DNA of 64,000 bases from Desmodus rotundus. Its lineage: Eukaryota; Chordata; Mammalia; Chiroptera; Phyllostomidae. Shown piece by piece: positions 46,357 to 59,439 of this stretch; within the stretch, counting starts at the first letter, position 1, and each line of letters opens with the position of its first letter. A program made the position numbers and the translations under genes. The stretch lies in the NCBI RefSeq assembly GCF_022682495.2, contig NC_071394.1, positions 29,794,470 to 29,858,469 of the forward strand, written 5' to 3'. A model generated the notes under the pieces. The model did not search any database. It saw only the letters and a list, made by a program, of their open reading frames with translations, and had not been told where the DNA came from.

Positions 46357-46810
46357 ATTTCCTGAATGGAAGTAAGTAATCTGAAAATTTTTGTTTTGAA
46401 TTTTTTTTTTAAATTCTGTGTCTAGGGTATACCAAAGAGCATGGCAAATCCTTATCCTCTTCCAGTTTCTCACACTGTTTTCTCTCTGACTTATGGAGTA
46501 AATGAATTATGGAGCCCTTCTGCTTCTAGGATGCTCGCTGCAGAAAACCAGGGACCGCCTGTCTTTCCCGTCACTGGTTTCTTATTCCTGGTACCTAAGA
46601 CACACAATAAATATTTCTTCAATAAGTTTTGATCTAAAACTCCATCTATATTGCATAAGAGTTCTGAGCCTTTAAGATACATAGATGTAGCTATTTAGAT
46701 ACTAAGCTATGGTAATTTTTGAACTTAGAATAAAATATAGTCATAGTGTAAGTGAGAATTACAATGTTTTAGTAACCTTTTATTGTAATGCATCTCAAGG
46801 TGAATATTTC
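46357..46810 (+). repeat. Copy B of the unexplained direct duplication
   Basis: This matches 29,943-30,510 in the same orientation. It lacks the VES insertion and carries a small extra stretch near 46,720-46,748 relative to copy A. See copy A for shared words. Confidence 0.85.
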
Positions 46811-48419
46811 AGGGAAAACTTCATGTAAACCAAGGAATGTTTGCATTTAACAGACTAGAAACTGTAGCTTGGGGAGTATCTACCATTTGCCCAAATTGAC
46901 CTAACTAGTGAGTTTTAGATCCAGGATCCCCAGCCCAGTGAGTCTGGAGTTTTCAAAGGTTTTATGAAGTCTCTGTCATAAGTTCTTCTTGGTTGGGAAT
47001 TGAAGGCATTATTTACCTGTTAGCTTTTTAAAGGCTTAAGCAAAATTTATAAATATTTGATTGAGGATGTTCCAAGTTTTGTTTTTCAATGTGTTTTATA
47101 GTTATCATATTTGTAGATTTTAAAATCTTTTTATTATCAAATGCCAAATGACTTGTATTGTTATCAGAGAACAAAATTTGGATATTTTTCTCTGTCATTG
47201 ACAATTGTTTCAAGCAAAGGAGGACCTCAAGGTGTGAAATCAGCATCTCCTTGTTGGGCCTGGGCGCTCCTCTGGGGTACCAGGAGTAGCTGGATTTTTT
47301 GTGCTTCAGAAGAAGGCATAAAGGACGTGTAAAGGTCCCACAGAAAAGCAACAAAAATGCTCACATATTTAGGAGCTATGCAATGAGGACAGAGTAAATG
47401 AAACAGTGGAGTTCAGACAAGATAAGAGCGGCAGGAAAGTGGCTCATGTTAAGATCATAACAAAAGCCGTCTTCGAGAGACGTGAGACATGTTCATCGAA
47501 TGCTGGATTTGGAACTGAAGGGCATCACCACTTAGTTCTTGGAGGAAGTAGTTTCAGGGCAAGTGAGAGAGAACTAATTGTGAACTCTTGGAAATTTCTT
47601 TTCATGTTTGCTGTTAAATGTTATTTAAAATTTAAACATACATAAAAGTGAAAAGAACTACATATGGAAGATCCTTTCCTCAAATATGGCTTAGAATGAA
47701 AATATAAATAGATTCAAGAAGCATTTTCATCATGCACAAATGATGACTGCACTTAGGTTATTTAAAAGTTTTAAGAATTTTTGTAATTCATGTTTTGAGG
47801 TAAATAAGGTGGGGGATGTAGCTGACGAGAAACTCTGGCATCGGGCACGTGGGGCTGACACGAGAAGGGAGACACTGGGAGTGGGAGTGTAAGGACAGGA
47901 CACTCCTGTCTCAGAGAGCTGTTCTGACATGTGACAGGGAAAATCTTTTAACAGCTGGGGATGTGACAGCTTTGCAAATAGATGAGAAATTAGATTTCTG
48001 AACTGTGAGTGTAAGTCATAACTCAGTTTGCTTTGCAACACTATAAAAAATTTAAAGTTTTTATAAAAACAAAACAAAAGGTTATAAAAATCAAGTAATA
48101 TTACTTCTTCTTTTGGCAAGTGAAATAACCTATCATAAATAGCTATAAAACTGGATGAAATATATGAGGTAACTTGCTGTTTTAAAGCATTGGGTGTCAG
48201 GCAGTGCAGAACTGTGGTTCCTGGGAGAAGGAAAACACATGAAGGGACACCCATGGCTACCCTACCTTTCTGCCTGGAGGAAATTTCTGGACTATACCTC
48301 AGAGAGAGGAGTCCAAGAAGTCGATGAGATGAGATGAGAGAGGGGGCTAAGAAGGCTGAAATTTGTGAGCAAGGTACTGACAAGGAGACAGCTACACAGA
48401 GGGTGACCCCAGAAACCTG
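46811..48419. other. Unassigned sequence, possibly start of the following L1M
   Basis: A 217-codon minus-strand open frame (47,730-48,383) resembles no known protein. The latter part may belong to the 5' region of the L1M that is clear from 48.4 kb. No gene is called. Confidence 0.45.
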
Positions 48420-49453
48420 TGTGGGGATTCGTCCTGGAGCAAGCCTAGTAAAAGACAGCTAGCGTGACACTAAAAGTGTAATAGAGACATAGGGATCCCA
48501 TGGAGTTAGTAGATGTTGGAGTCCTGTCCCAGCCAGATTAGACAGATATAACTGCATTTAATTAAAATCAAATAAAAATTATGCTTTAAGAATAAGTTAT
48601 ATCTATCCCCTAGCATGAAGGATAGACTCAAAATGAACCCAGTCCAATGGAGCATAAACTTAAGCTGACAGGAAAATGAAGACCTACCAGCACTGTAGCT
48701 GCCTGCCAGAACAAAACTCAACACTCATTGAAGGATGGCAAAACAATCATTAACAATATCCAAAATACCATCGATAATTACTAGACATGCAAAGAAACAG
48801 AAACATGTGACGGATAATTTTTTTAAAAGGCAGTCAATGAAAATAAACTCTGAGGTTACCAAGATATTAAATTTAGCCAATGAGGGCTTTAAAATAGCTA
48901 TTATAAATTTTACAGGGACTTGAAGGGAAAGATGGACATAAAGAATTAACAAATAAGGAATATTAGTACATGGATGGACATTATTAGAAAGAGTCAGATG
49001 AAAATTCTAAAAAAAATTTAAAAAATCAGAAAAAAGTAAATCAGAGAAAAGAAAAATTTCAGATACTGTTTCTTCAAATGTTTTTTCTGCTCCTCTCTCT
49101 CTTTCTCCCTCATACTCTTCCTCCTTCCCTTCTGCTCCCATCTCCTCTCCTCAATCACTGAGACAAAAAAAAAATCAGAAAAAAGTAAAAAAGTAACTTG
49201 TAAAACAATATCAAGTGGTCTAACATACATGTCTCAGTGCTTAAGAGAAGAAGAGAGGAAAGGAGAGGAGATGGGAGGGGAGAGAAAGTGAAGGGGTGAG
49301 AGAGAGAGGAAATGGAGCAGAAAAAAATTATTGGCTGAAATTTTTCCAGAATTGGATCCAATGAGTTCAAAAAATAGTTTGTAGGATAAATACAAATGAA
49401 ACCATACATTATAGTCAGGTTGATGAAAAACAAAGATAAAAAGAAAAATCTTT
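48420..49453 (+). mobile_element. Old L1M LINE, 5' region (left of a nested insertion)
   Basis: Plus-strand words of the L1M 5'/ORF1 region appear: AGGGCTTTAAAATAGCTATT, ATAAATTTTACAGGGACTTG, GACAATATCAAGTGGTCTAA, CATACATGTCTCAGTG, GGCTGAAATTTTTCCAGAAT and GAAAAACAAAGATAAAAAGA. A purine-rich run (49,240-49,320) replaces the usual GGAGAGGAGAGAGA segment. The reading resumes at 50,687. Confidence 0.75.
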
Positions 49454-50686
49454 ATTATTTTTTATTGTTTTGTGAGGTTGATATTGGTATCCTTTGTTTT
49501 CATTTTTAAACATTTTTATTGAATTTATTGTAGTGACGTTGGTTAATAAAATTACATAGGTATCAAGCGTACAATTCTATAAATACATCATTTGTATATT
49601 ATACTGTGTGTTCACCACCCAAAATCAAGTCTCCTTCCATCACCATTTATCCCACCATTACCCTCTCCCACCTACCCCCACCTGTCATTTCCTCTAGTAA
49701 TAACCATTCTATTGTCTGTATCCATAAGGTCTTTTTTTTTTTTTTGCTTAATCCCTTCATCAATTTCACCCAGCTCCCTAACTCCCTTGTTCCCCATCCC
49801 CTCTTGACAGCTGTCATCTGTTTTCTGCATCTTTGAGTCTATTTCTATTTTGTTTGTTTGCTAATTTTGTTCATTGGATTCCACATACAAGGGAAATCAC
49901 ATGGTATTTGTCTTTCTCTGACTAGCTTATTTCACTTAGCGCAATACTCTCCAGGTCCTTCTATGCTATAGCAGAAGGAGAGATTTCTTTCTTTTTCACA
50001 GCCAAGTAGTATTCCATTGTGTAAATGTACCACAGCTTTTTTATCCACTCATCTACTGGTGGGAACTTCAGCTTCTTCCAAAGCATGGCTATTGTAACTA
50101 ATACTGCAATAGATATAGGTGCATACATTATTTTGAGTGTTTGGGTTTCTTCAAATATGTTCTTGGAAGTAGAATCTCTGGGTCATAAAGCAGTTTCATT
50201 TTAATTTTCTGAGGAAACTTCATACTGTTTTCCACAGTGGCTAAACTAACCTGCATCCCCACCAACAGTGCAAAAGGGTTCCCCTTTCTCTGCATCCTCA
50301 CCAACACTTGTTTGTTGATTTATTATTGATAACCATTTTGACAGGTGTGAGATGATATCTCATTATTGTTTCAATTTGCATCTCTCTGATGATTAGTGAC
50401 ATCGAGCATCTTTTCATATGCCTATTGGCCACCTGTATGTCATCTTTGGAAAAGTTTCTGTCAGGTCCTTTGCCCATTTTTTAATTAGATTGTTTGATTT
50501 TTGTCTTTTTTATTTTTTTTTTTGGTGTTGAGTTATATATGTTCTTTATAAATTTTGGATATTAACCCCTTAGCAGATGTATCATTGTTGAACATATTCT
50601 CCCATACAGTGGGTTGTCTTTTCATTTTGTTGATAGCTTCCTTTGCTGTGCAAAAACTTTTTAGTTTGACATAGTTCCATTTGTTT
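49454..50686 (-). mobile_element. 5'-truncated L1 with 16-bp target-site duplication
   Basis: A T-rich tail is followed by the antisense 3' UTR (TTTTATTGAATTTATTGTAG, GTGTGTTCACCACCCAAAAT) and the end of ORF2 (AGTATTCCATTGTGTAAATG, TTCCACAGTGGCTAAACTAA, GATTAGTGACATCGAGCATC, CTTTGCTGTGCAAAAACTTT). The identical 16-mer AAAAAGAAAAATCTTT flanks it at 49,438-49,453 and 50,687-50,702. The insertion splits the older L1M. Confidence 0.93.
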
Positions 50687-52560
50687 AAAAAGAAAAATCT
50701 TTAAAAAGTCAAAACCAAAAGACCCACTAGGTACAGGGGAAAAACAACAGGAATGTCTGCAAGCATGGCGGCCAGAAGACAGTGGGACATTTTGTTAATG
50801 TGCTACAGGAGAGAAAACAACAGTTGTCAACCCAGAATTGTGTATCTGGGAAATAGAAATGTCTTTGAAAAATGAGAATAAAATAAGCATTTTCAGACAA
50901 GCGAAAGCTGAGAGAATTAATTGCCAGCAGACATGCACTATAATGAATATTAAAGGAAGCTCTGCAGGCTCAGGGATTTAGACACCAAATGGAATCTAAA
51001 TCTACAGGCAGAAATGAAGAACACCAGGAATGGAAATATATTTATAACTATTATTTTTTTAAATTTCTTTAAAACACATATGGCTATTTAAATCAAAGGT
51101 AATTATCTTTTGAGTTTGGAGTTTAGCATGTATGTGTAAGTAAAATCCATGAGAGCAATAGCAAAAGGAATAAAGGGAGTAGTAAATGAAGTTATAATAA
51201 GATTCTTACCTTTTATATAAAGCACAATATTAAATTGAATTAGAGTTTGATGAGGTAAGGACTCATATTTTGAGCTGACAGTGACTACCTCTTATTCTGT
51301 GCCTGAAACTGACTTGGAATGTCTGGTCATTCTTTCTCACATTGGAGGCAAAGAAAATAAAATTGGTAGCATGGTAGACTAAAACCCGATTATACCAATA
51401 CCTATATTAAATCCAAATCGATTACATACACAAATTAAAAGCAGAAATCAATCTGGATGAAAAAAAAATGAGACTGAACTATAGTCAGTTTATAAGAAAA
51501 GTTCTTTTCTATAAAAAGACTCAAATAGGTTTTAAGTAGAAGAATAGAAAAAATATACCTGGCAAACACTAAGCCTAAGAAACCTTGTATAGCTATATTA
51601 GTATCATAGAAAATGAACTTAAAGACAAAACTATTCCAAAAGATTAAAAAGGCATTTTTTAATAATGAACTGTCAACTCATCAGGAATACATAATAATTC
51701 TAAATAAGCACATACCTATAACAGAGCTTCGAAAGACATGAAGCAAAAACTGACAGAACTAACATACTTTAATACTCCTTTCTCAATGGCTGAAAAAATA
51801 AAACGATTTTAAAAAGTATAAGGATATAGATGATATGAACAAAACTACCAATCAATTTAACCTGATTGATATTTATAGAATGCTATAACCAACAACTGCA
51901 GAATACACATTCTTTTCGAGTTCACACGGGACGTTTACCAATGTTCACTGCAAACTGGGTCATAAAATAAGTCTCCATAATTTCAGAAGATATAAATCTT
52001 ACGGAATATGTTCTCCGACTACAGCAGAAACAAATTAGAAACTAGTAACCAGTTAGAAAGTAGTAACAATATGATACCTATAAAAGATTAGAATTTAAAT
52101 GACATACTTTAAAATAAGCAATGGATCAAAGAAGGAATCACCAAGTATATTTGAAATATTTTAATTGAATTAAAATAAAAATAGTATATTAAGTTTTGTG
52201 AAATATAACTAAGGCAGTAATGAGAGAGATATGTAAAGCTTTAAATGTTTATACATTAGAAACAAAGAAAGGTTTCAAATCAGCTCCCTAAATTTCCAAC
52301 TTGAAAATCCGTAAAAGTTAAGCAAAGTAAGCTCAAATAGGTAGAAAGATGAAAATACGAAATCAAGATGAATAATATAGAATATAGACAAACAGTAGTG
52401 AAAACTAACAAAGCAAAAAGTGAGTCCTTCAAAAAGATTTTAAAAAGTATTAAGCCTCTAGCAAGCCTGATTAAGAAACAAAGTAGCCCCACAGATAAAA
52501 GTGTAAAACTCTGAGAACTATGCACATCATTGCTGCTAATTAGGTTGAAGTACACACCGA
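50687..52560 (+). mobile_element. Old L1M LINE, continuation after the nested insertion
   Basis: GTTGTCAACCCAGAATTGTG, AAATAAGCATTTTCAGACAA, TTGCCAGCAGACATGCACTA and AAAGGAAGCTCTGCAGGCTC are L1M 5' region words. Later CAGAATACACATTCTTTTCG, AAGAAGGAATCACCAAG and GATTTTAAAAAGTATTAAGC fall in ORF2 between endonuclease and reverse transcriptase. Frames are destroyed. Confidence 0.75.
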
Positions 52561-52774
52561 TGTATTGTGGGGAATAGAGATAGAGCCTAGGAAGTCATTT
52601 TTCTAGGCTCACCACTGATTTTTTGAGAAAAGCATTTAAGCATTTTCTTCCTTGCCTGTTTCTCCAACTGCAAGCCCAAAGGGAAACACTAACAACAGAA
52701 AAAGTGTGTGTGAGTGGGGGAGGGTAAAAATACTGAGAAATAGTATAGAATCTGTGGCTTGAAACTGGTAAGAT

Positions 52775-53003
52775 GCCCTGATTGGTGTGGCTCACTGGGT
52801 TGGGTGTCTTCCCACAAACCAAAAGGTCACCGATTCCCCAGGCAGGGCACATGCCTGGGTTGTAGGCCAGGTCCCCACTGGGGCCTTGCAAGGGGAAGCG
52901 GATGGATGTTTCTCTCACACGTTGATGTTTCTCTCCCTCTGTTTCTCCCTCCCTTCCCCTCTCTCAAAAAAATAAAATAAAATAAATAATATCTTTAAAA
53001 AAA
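52775..53003 (+). mobile_element. VES SINE
   Basis: It begins CCCTGATTGGTGTGGCTCAC, continues with CCAAAAGGTCACCGATTCCC and GGCAGGGCACATGCCTGGGT, then a CT-rich block and (AAATA)n tail. Target-site duplications of 14 bp with one mismatch flank it (GAAACTGGTAAGAT at 52,761 and GAAACTTGTAAGAT at 53,004). Confidence 0.95.
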
Positions 53004-53169
53004 GAAACTTGTAAGATACTTTATAATCCTTGAATAAAAGCACAAACACATCAGTTATGAAATTACATTTTATTTTTATTTATTTCTCTTTTGGGGGCTT
53101 AGGGAGACCTCATATATACAAAATCTAGTTAGTCAGAATCCTTGCTTCACAAACATTAGCGTCTTTGGT

Positions 53170-54250
53170 ATGGGCACAACTATCGTCTTTTCACGTATTT
53201 ATTTTTATTTTTTGCTTTTGTTTACTTAGTTAATGAAAACCTATGAACCTGCCGTGCAATCTAATGACTACAAATAACCCCCGAATTGAACTTACCGACG
53301 TGCTACCTTCTTCACCACCAGAAATAACGACTCTCTGGAATTTTGTGTTCATCATTTGTTCTAGGTGTAAACAATGTTATTTAGCTGTGCTTACTTTATA
53401 TCTCCATCCACTTTCTCCCTCAATATCATGTGACTAAAACTCATCCACGTTGTTGTGGGTAGTTACAGTTCACTCATCTTATTGGGTGAATATGCCACAA
53501 AGCGACTTACCTTTTCTGCTGGTGTTTTATTGCTGCTCCCCAGAACATGAGTGCTCAGGGAGCACACAAGGATATGCCGGGGACTAGAACTGCTGAGTCA
53601 TGGCATATGATGTCATGAGATAAAGCCGAATTGTTTTCCAAAACGGATGTAGTGATTTATACGCCTACCTGAAATGTACAAGTGATTCTGTTTATTTACA
53701 TCCTTTTAAATATTGCATGTTGTAAAATTTCCTAATTTTTGCTGATTAAATGGGTACAAAATGGTACCTTGTAGTCTTGATTTGCATTTCCCTTCTTACT
53801 AATAAGCTTGAGCATCTCTTCAAATGCGTTTGGCTATGTAAGTTACCATTTTTATGACATGCCTCTTCATTTGTTTTGCTTATTATTTTATTGGACAGTT
53901 CGTCTTTTTCTTAGGAACTTTAAGGAGTCTTTTAAGCTCTCACAATAGTATTGTTTGTTACATGTTACAAATACCTTCTCTCTGTGGCTTGTCTTTTCAC
54001 TTTAGAAAGCTCTCTTTTGCTGAGTGCAATTTCTTCGTTTTAATGTAGTTAAATTTCTCAAGCTTTTATATTTATGGCCAGTACACTTTGTGGTATTGTT
54101 TAAAATATCCATAGCCAAGAAGATATTCACTTATAGAACTCTGAAAGTTTTAAAGTTCTGCCCTTGACACCTAAATCTTTATCTGCGTGGAATTGATTTT
54201 TGTGTTTGGTGTAAGGTAGGGATCTAATTTTGTTTTCTCCTTTATAGATA
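53170..54250 (-). mobile_element. Old L1M LINE 3' portion
   Basis: Antisense order: CTCTCTGGAATTTTGTGTTC, CAATATCATGTGACTAAAAC, AACTGCTGAGTCATGGCATA, TGATTTGCATTTCCCTTCTT, GAGCATCTCTTCAAATGCGT, GTGGCTTGTCTTTTCACTTT, TTGATTTTTGTGTTTGGTGT. This is an L1M 3' UTR followed by the ORF2 C-terminal region. Confidence 0.82.
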
Positions 54251-57200
54251 ATTGTATCTGTCTTCTTTGTCTTCAGGCAGGAAGAGTGACAGAGAGCCAA
54301 AGAAGAAAATCTCTCAATGTGTATATTTACGTGTATATTTCTCACTGGAGTCAGAGAGGAGAAGGCCATGCTACCCATCTGTGGGGACACAAACTTAATG
54401 TACCTCCCAGAGATGTGTCACTGGACTGCAGGGATGGGAAGTGCTTCAGAGTTATGTACTCCATCACTCAGTCTCCAGAAGTGCTTTGCCTAAATCACTC
54501 AGGACAAATAGGTATCTGACTCAGTTTAAGGTGTCTCTGGGAAAAGATTTCTCATTCCAACCCCTGCTTGCTTTTGTTATAAAGTGTCACCCCTGCTTAG
54601 TCGTAGAATCATACTCATTTCCTTTACGTGGAACCCTACTGGAAAATAATTTACAATGATTTGCATGTGGATCACAAGTTTCCCTAAAGATCATAAATTT
54701 AAATTAGGTTTAATTAGTATTGCAGATAAAGATTTTGAACCTGAGTCCATAAAATCTTTTATCATCCTGTAAAAGATCTGCCTCTCTTTTGGACCGTGCC
54801 ATAGGATCGACGTGGGGATCCCAGGGTTCAGTAACAGCGTGGAGAATATTGGTGGTCCCTTTCTTCATCAAAAACATTGCATTAATTTAATCTTAGTTAA
54901 ATCTAACCCAACTTTTTTTTAGCCCTGAAGAGCTTAGGGGATGAAATAGAGTTTAAAAAAAAAAGTAATTATTTTAAACAATAACACCAACAACAACAAC
55001 CAAAAAATGAATTACAAACAATGAATTTAAATCTAATTCTAATTCTCAGGGGCTTTTTCCCTTTAACTTCTTTAGATAACAGGGGAAACAAGGGGCAAAA
55101 ATAATTAGGCTGTGTTCCGTTTTAGCCAATCACATGCTGGAAACAGAACAAGAAAGCTCTCCTTACAAATCAAATACAAGATCACACCCTTGGATAGATA
55201 TTTTATCTAGTAATAAAAATGTTAAGTGTCTTCCTATTTGTAAAGAATGTAAAATATGCCAGGAAATTTATCCAAACCTGAGAATTCTGAGAGAGGCCAT
55301 AAATTATCTTATCTTTCTACTATATTCTGATGCCCTCTTTTCCTGATGAAATTTTCTTCTTGGTACCTCTGTTTGCTTGCCTTCAATATTCTTACAGCAG
55401 ATGCCTTGCCATAGGCTAAAGGATACTTTTTTTACAGGCAGGGTTTGAATTATTGTTCTCCTACACAGCTTTAGTGCTCTCGAGGTAGAGATCCAAGCAG
55501 TGAGTCATAAAGGCACACATCAGTTTGAGGTGGAAGGTGATGATGATGGCTTTATTGCTTTTATAGACAATAGGAAACATCAACGCACATTTAGGGGTGG
55601 GGACTGGGAGAAGATATATAAGCATTTAATTTCTTTTTAGTTAGAAAAATCTCTTACATAGTAATGTTGCTAATAGCAATCTAAATAAAGGCTTAACTGA
55701 GGCTGGTGCTAAGATTATTCAAATGCTGAAATAGCTTTAAAACTCTAAAGCTGAAGGCTGCATTCTTTGACAATTAGTAAATGGACTACAAGTGATATTT
55801 CTCTTTTCATTTTCTGTTCAAAGACATGTACTCACAGCTCCCCCCGCCCGATTAAATTGGAAGCTATACAAATTCTTTTGGATTCAGATTAAAAAGTTTT
55901 TGGTTTCTTGCTTTGCCTCTGCCATGAATGTGATGAATTTTGGGGGAAAAAAATCACTCTAAATTTTTCCTCTGTTTTTGTTACTCTATTAAATGGAGAT
56001 GACCAACACATTTTACAAGGCCTTTGTTAGAAATAACATTAATTCAGTATGATTAACTACTACATGCTATGTTTACCCACAATTCCTGATTTTCCCTTGA
56101 AGTAATTTAAAAGGCGTCTGGATTCTGGTCTCCATTCTTACTTTAGAACTGAAAAAGGTAAACCAAAGAATTATAGGAAAGACTGTAGATGGAAGTCTCA
56201 AAGCATGTATTACAGTGCATTTTTAAGAGAAATTGGAGAAAGGAGTGAAAGTATCTTTCCTATCCATTTTTTCTAGGCTTCAACTTTATGTCCTAAAAAA
56301 AAGCAAAAATCAAAGAATTATGTTGGAGACTCCCTATGTGAAAGTGTCTAAACTTAGATGCCAGTGTGAGAAGTAGACACAGGGGTCAGGGAAGGAGTCC
56401 CTTGTCTTTCATCCCTTTCCAGTGCCCCTTTCATGAGTAAGCGCCTGGTCCAGAGGCAGGACCTGCACCAGCAGGTGGCCAGGATGGGGCCAGCCTCTCC
56501 AGGGCAGTCAGGCAGCAGGGCAGGAGGGGCCTGTTCCCTCATCGAGTCCGTGTAGGGGAAGTTCCCACAGGTGCATTTGCTTGTATTTGGTTCCTACTAC
56601 TGTCTCGATAATATAAGAAGGAAGGAGATAAGCAAATGGGTAGTGCAAAGTCACTCATCACCAGTTTTCTTGTCCTGTTCAGTGGCAAATGATTGGTCGT
56701 TGTTGGCTTTTTTATATCCTGGAGAAGACACTGTTCTTTAGATTGATATCTGCACCTCCAGTGGGACATACAGTCAGTGTCTTTTTCAGTGAATCCATAT
56801 GATATTCTTATAACTCCCAGAATAACTTGCCAGTGGCCATAGTTCTTTTGAAAAAAAGAGTATGTATGTGTGTGTAGGAAGCGTTTGTATGGATGATGTG
56901 GAAGAGCTTAAATGGAGGCAGGATTCTTTTGGATAGCTGGGAAGTCAGGAAGGAGCATAAACATGTAAACCACAGAAAATGGAATGAAGTGAAATCATAA
57001 AGCACCGAGACACTCTGGCATAAATGCTTACATATTAAGCAGTATATCACCTACAGGAAAAATAAAACAAAAAGATAATAGTATGAACTGCTGAGCTGTC
57101 TCAAAATTTAATGGTTTATTTGGTCTTTAAAAAAATCTATTCAGGAAAAACGACAAACATAATTTTACCTTTCTAAGTTACTTTTTATTTGGTTTCTAGG

Positions 57201-58185
57201 TACAACAAAAATTTGAGCTTTTAAGTTTTACCTTGAAGATTGAGGACATCAGGGAAACTTCAGGGGTGGCAGTGTTATTACTTTTGAGAAAAAAATTGGC
57301 TTTGTGACAACTGAGGTTGGGTTGAAAATAGCATTACACGTTCTGTGTGCACAGGACACAATGACATCTGAAGGTGGCTGATAGAATGAAACCTGGTCTA
57401 AAAGTATGCTTTTTAAAAAAATTAAATCTGTACAGGCTGAATGTTGGTTCAGGCCATTCCACCTCCTCCTCCATCCCCATCTCTCCTTCCTCTGAAATCC
57501 CACAAATTTTTATTGTCATTTCTCAGGCCACAAATCCTTGTGCCCTTCACAGACCCTACTAAGTGTCGAGGTCTTAGACAATGTTTTAGGTTCAGCTGCC
57601 TGCGAATATGCCCATGATTATTGAGTGAGTTCTCTCAGGAGGCGTCTGTAGGGTAGTAAGAGGGGAAGCCCCTTAACCTGGGGCTTAACCTAGTGAGAGC
57701 CCGAGGTTAAGGCTGGGGAAGATACAGCTTCCCCCAGAACCTCTCAAGCTTTGGAGCATAAATTCTACTGCAGAGTCTGTCCTGCCTTGAGACAAAGGAG
57801 CAAGACTTTTGTATCCTTCCCTAGTGTTCCTGACCTCAAATGAGGGCATATTGACTTAGGCAAGGTGGCTTCCGTTGCCCAAGTTCAATGGTCTGGACAA
57901 GGCAGCTGAAGTGAGCCTTCAGCCAAAGCACTGGCAGAAGCTGGGAAGACAAGAACACCAACCAACAAATAAAAGGGTTTCTAAGTGATCTGAGTGAGTC
58001 ATCAACATCTTCTGTTCCAGACTGGCCTGGAAATCAGCACCATGATTCCAGAATGGGGGGAGCATTCTGCAGCAGAATCAACTGAGTTACAAGCAGACTT
58101 GGGCCAGCCTATGGTATAGGGTGAGCACTCACTTGGCAGGAACCAGCATGGACTAATCAAGGCCTAGGACCAGATGGTAATAAGA
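54251..58185. other. Unassigned sequence
   Basis: Mostly unique-looking. A GC-richer pocket lies at 56,355-56,570. A 13-base inverted repeat with a 16-base spacer lies at 57,671-57,712. No coding exon is supported. Confidence 0.5.
57671..57712. repeat. Imperfect inverted repeat (hairpin)
   Basis: CCTTAACCTGGGG at 57,671-57,683 pairs with CCCGAGGTTAAGG at 57,700-57,712, with one mismatch. Confidence 0.8.
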
Positions 58186-58189
58186 GTAA

Positions 58190-58450
58190 CCACAATAAGA
58201 GCTAATACTTGCATAGTATTTATTACATAGTTTATAAACTATTCTAAACCCTTTACCAAAATGAACATACTTGATCATCACAATAACCGAATAAGGTAGG
58301 TACTGATATCATTCCCAATTTACAGATGAAGACATTAATTTACATGTGAGGAAGTAATATTTATGAAGAGGTTACATAACTTCAACAAAGTTACAAAGTA
58401 AGCAGGTGACTGAGCTGAGTTTTAAATCCGAGTGGTCCCTACTCTGAGCC
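58190..58450 (+). repeat. MIR SINE, near full length
   Basis: GAGCTAATACTTGCATAGTA, CCCAATTTACAGATGAAGAC, GTTACATAACTTCAACAAAG and TGACTGAGCTGAGTTTTAAA follow the MIR consensus order. Confidence 0.8.
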
Positions 58451-58535
58451 CCTTTGCTCTATATGGCTGCTCTGAATCAACATCGCTGCCCCAATCCAGA
58501 ATTTAGCTACCATTGTCAGCAAGGGGGGGGATGGT

Positions 58536-59035
58536 GTGTGTATTAGTTTCCTACTGCTGCTATAACAGTTACCACTAACTTAGTGGCTTAAAACAACATA
58601 TTTTTATTATTTTCTTGTTCCGGAGGTCAGACCTCTGAAAAAGGTCTCACTGGGATAAAATCAAGGTGTCAGCTCAGCAGGGCTCCTTCCAGAGGCTCTA
58701 GGGGATAATCCATTTCCTTGCCTTGTCCAGCTTTTAGAAGCTTCCTTCATTCCTTGGTTTGTGGCCCCTTCCTCTTTCTTCAAAGCCATCAGTGTAGCCT
58801 CTGCAAATCTTTCTCTCACTCCGACTTCCCAGCCTCCCTCTTTTACTTACAAAGATGCTTACTGAATACTTCGGGCCACCCAGACAATCCAGGATAATCT
58901 CCCCATCTCAAAATTCTTACTTTAATCAGGTCTGTAAAATCTCTTTTGCCATAAAAGGCAGCATTTTACAGGTTCTGGGGATTAGGATGGGGGCATCTTT
59001 GGAGAGGTCATTGTTCTGCCTACCACAGGGTGGCA
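58536..59035 (-). mobile_element. MLT1/MaLR-like LTR
   Basis: GTATTAGTTTCCTACTGCTG, CTTAGTGGCTTAAAACAACA, CGGAGGTCAGACCTCTG, AGGCTCTAGGGGATAATCC, GTGGCCCCTTCCTC and CATTTTACAGGTTCTGGGGA match an antisense MaLR-type LTR of about 500 bp. Confidence 0.68.
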
Positions 59036-59439
59036 AGGAGCTGTCTCAGGTTTAGTTTTGGTCACTTAACCTAGCAGAAAAAGGGTTCAAATATATATTT
59101 TAATTTAAATAATGGAAGAATATAGTTACATATCTTTCACATCTGAGTCTGTAAAATGAGATTTTTACCTGGTACTATGGATTGTATAAACATCCTAAAA
59201 CCCACATTTATTCATTCATTCATTTAACAGACATTTATTTGCCACCTGCTGTGGACTGTTACATGAGAGAAATTATCTTCTACTATGTTTTAGTCATTTT
59301 ACATTTTGAGGTCAACTTGTTGGGGTTCAGGCTACCCCAACTGACACAGCTAAGTTTGAGAATGCAATTTTTAATATAAGCACTAGAGGGTAGGTTACTC
59401 AACGTCTAACAGATTTCTTGTTACTTGGGTTAGATTATC

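Noticed and set aside
49592..49836. Hydrophobic proline/serine-rich small frames
   Set aside because: They are antisense translations of the L1 3' UTR, a common artefact.
56354..56542. GC-richer pocket as a possible exon of another gene
   Set aside because: No flanking splice sites that fit the frame and no recognised peptide; left as unassigned.
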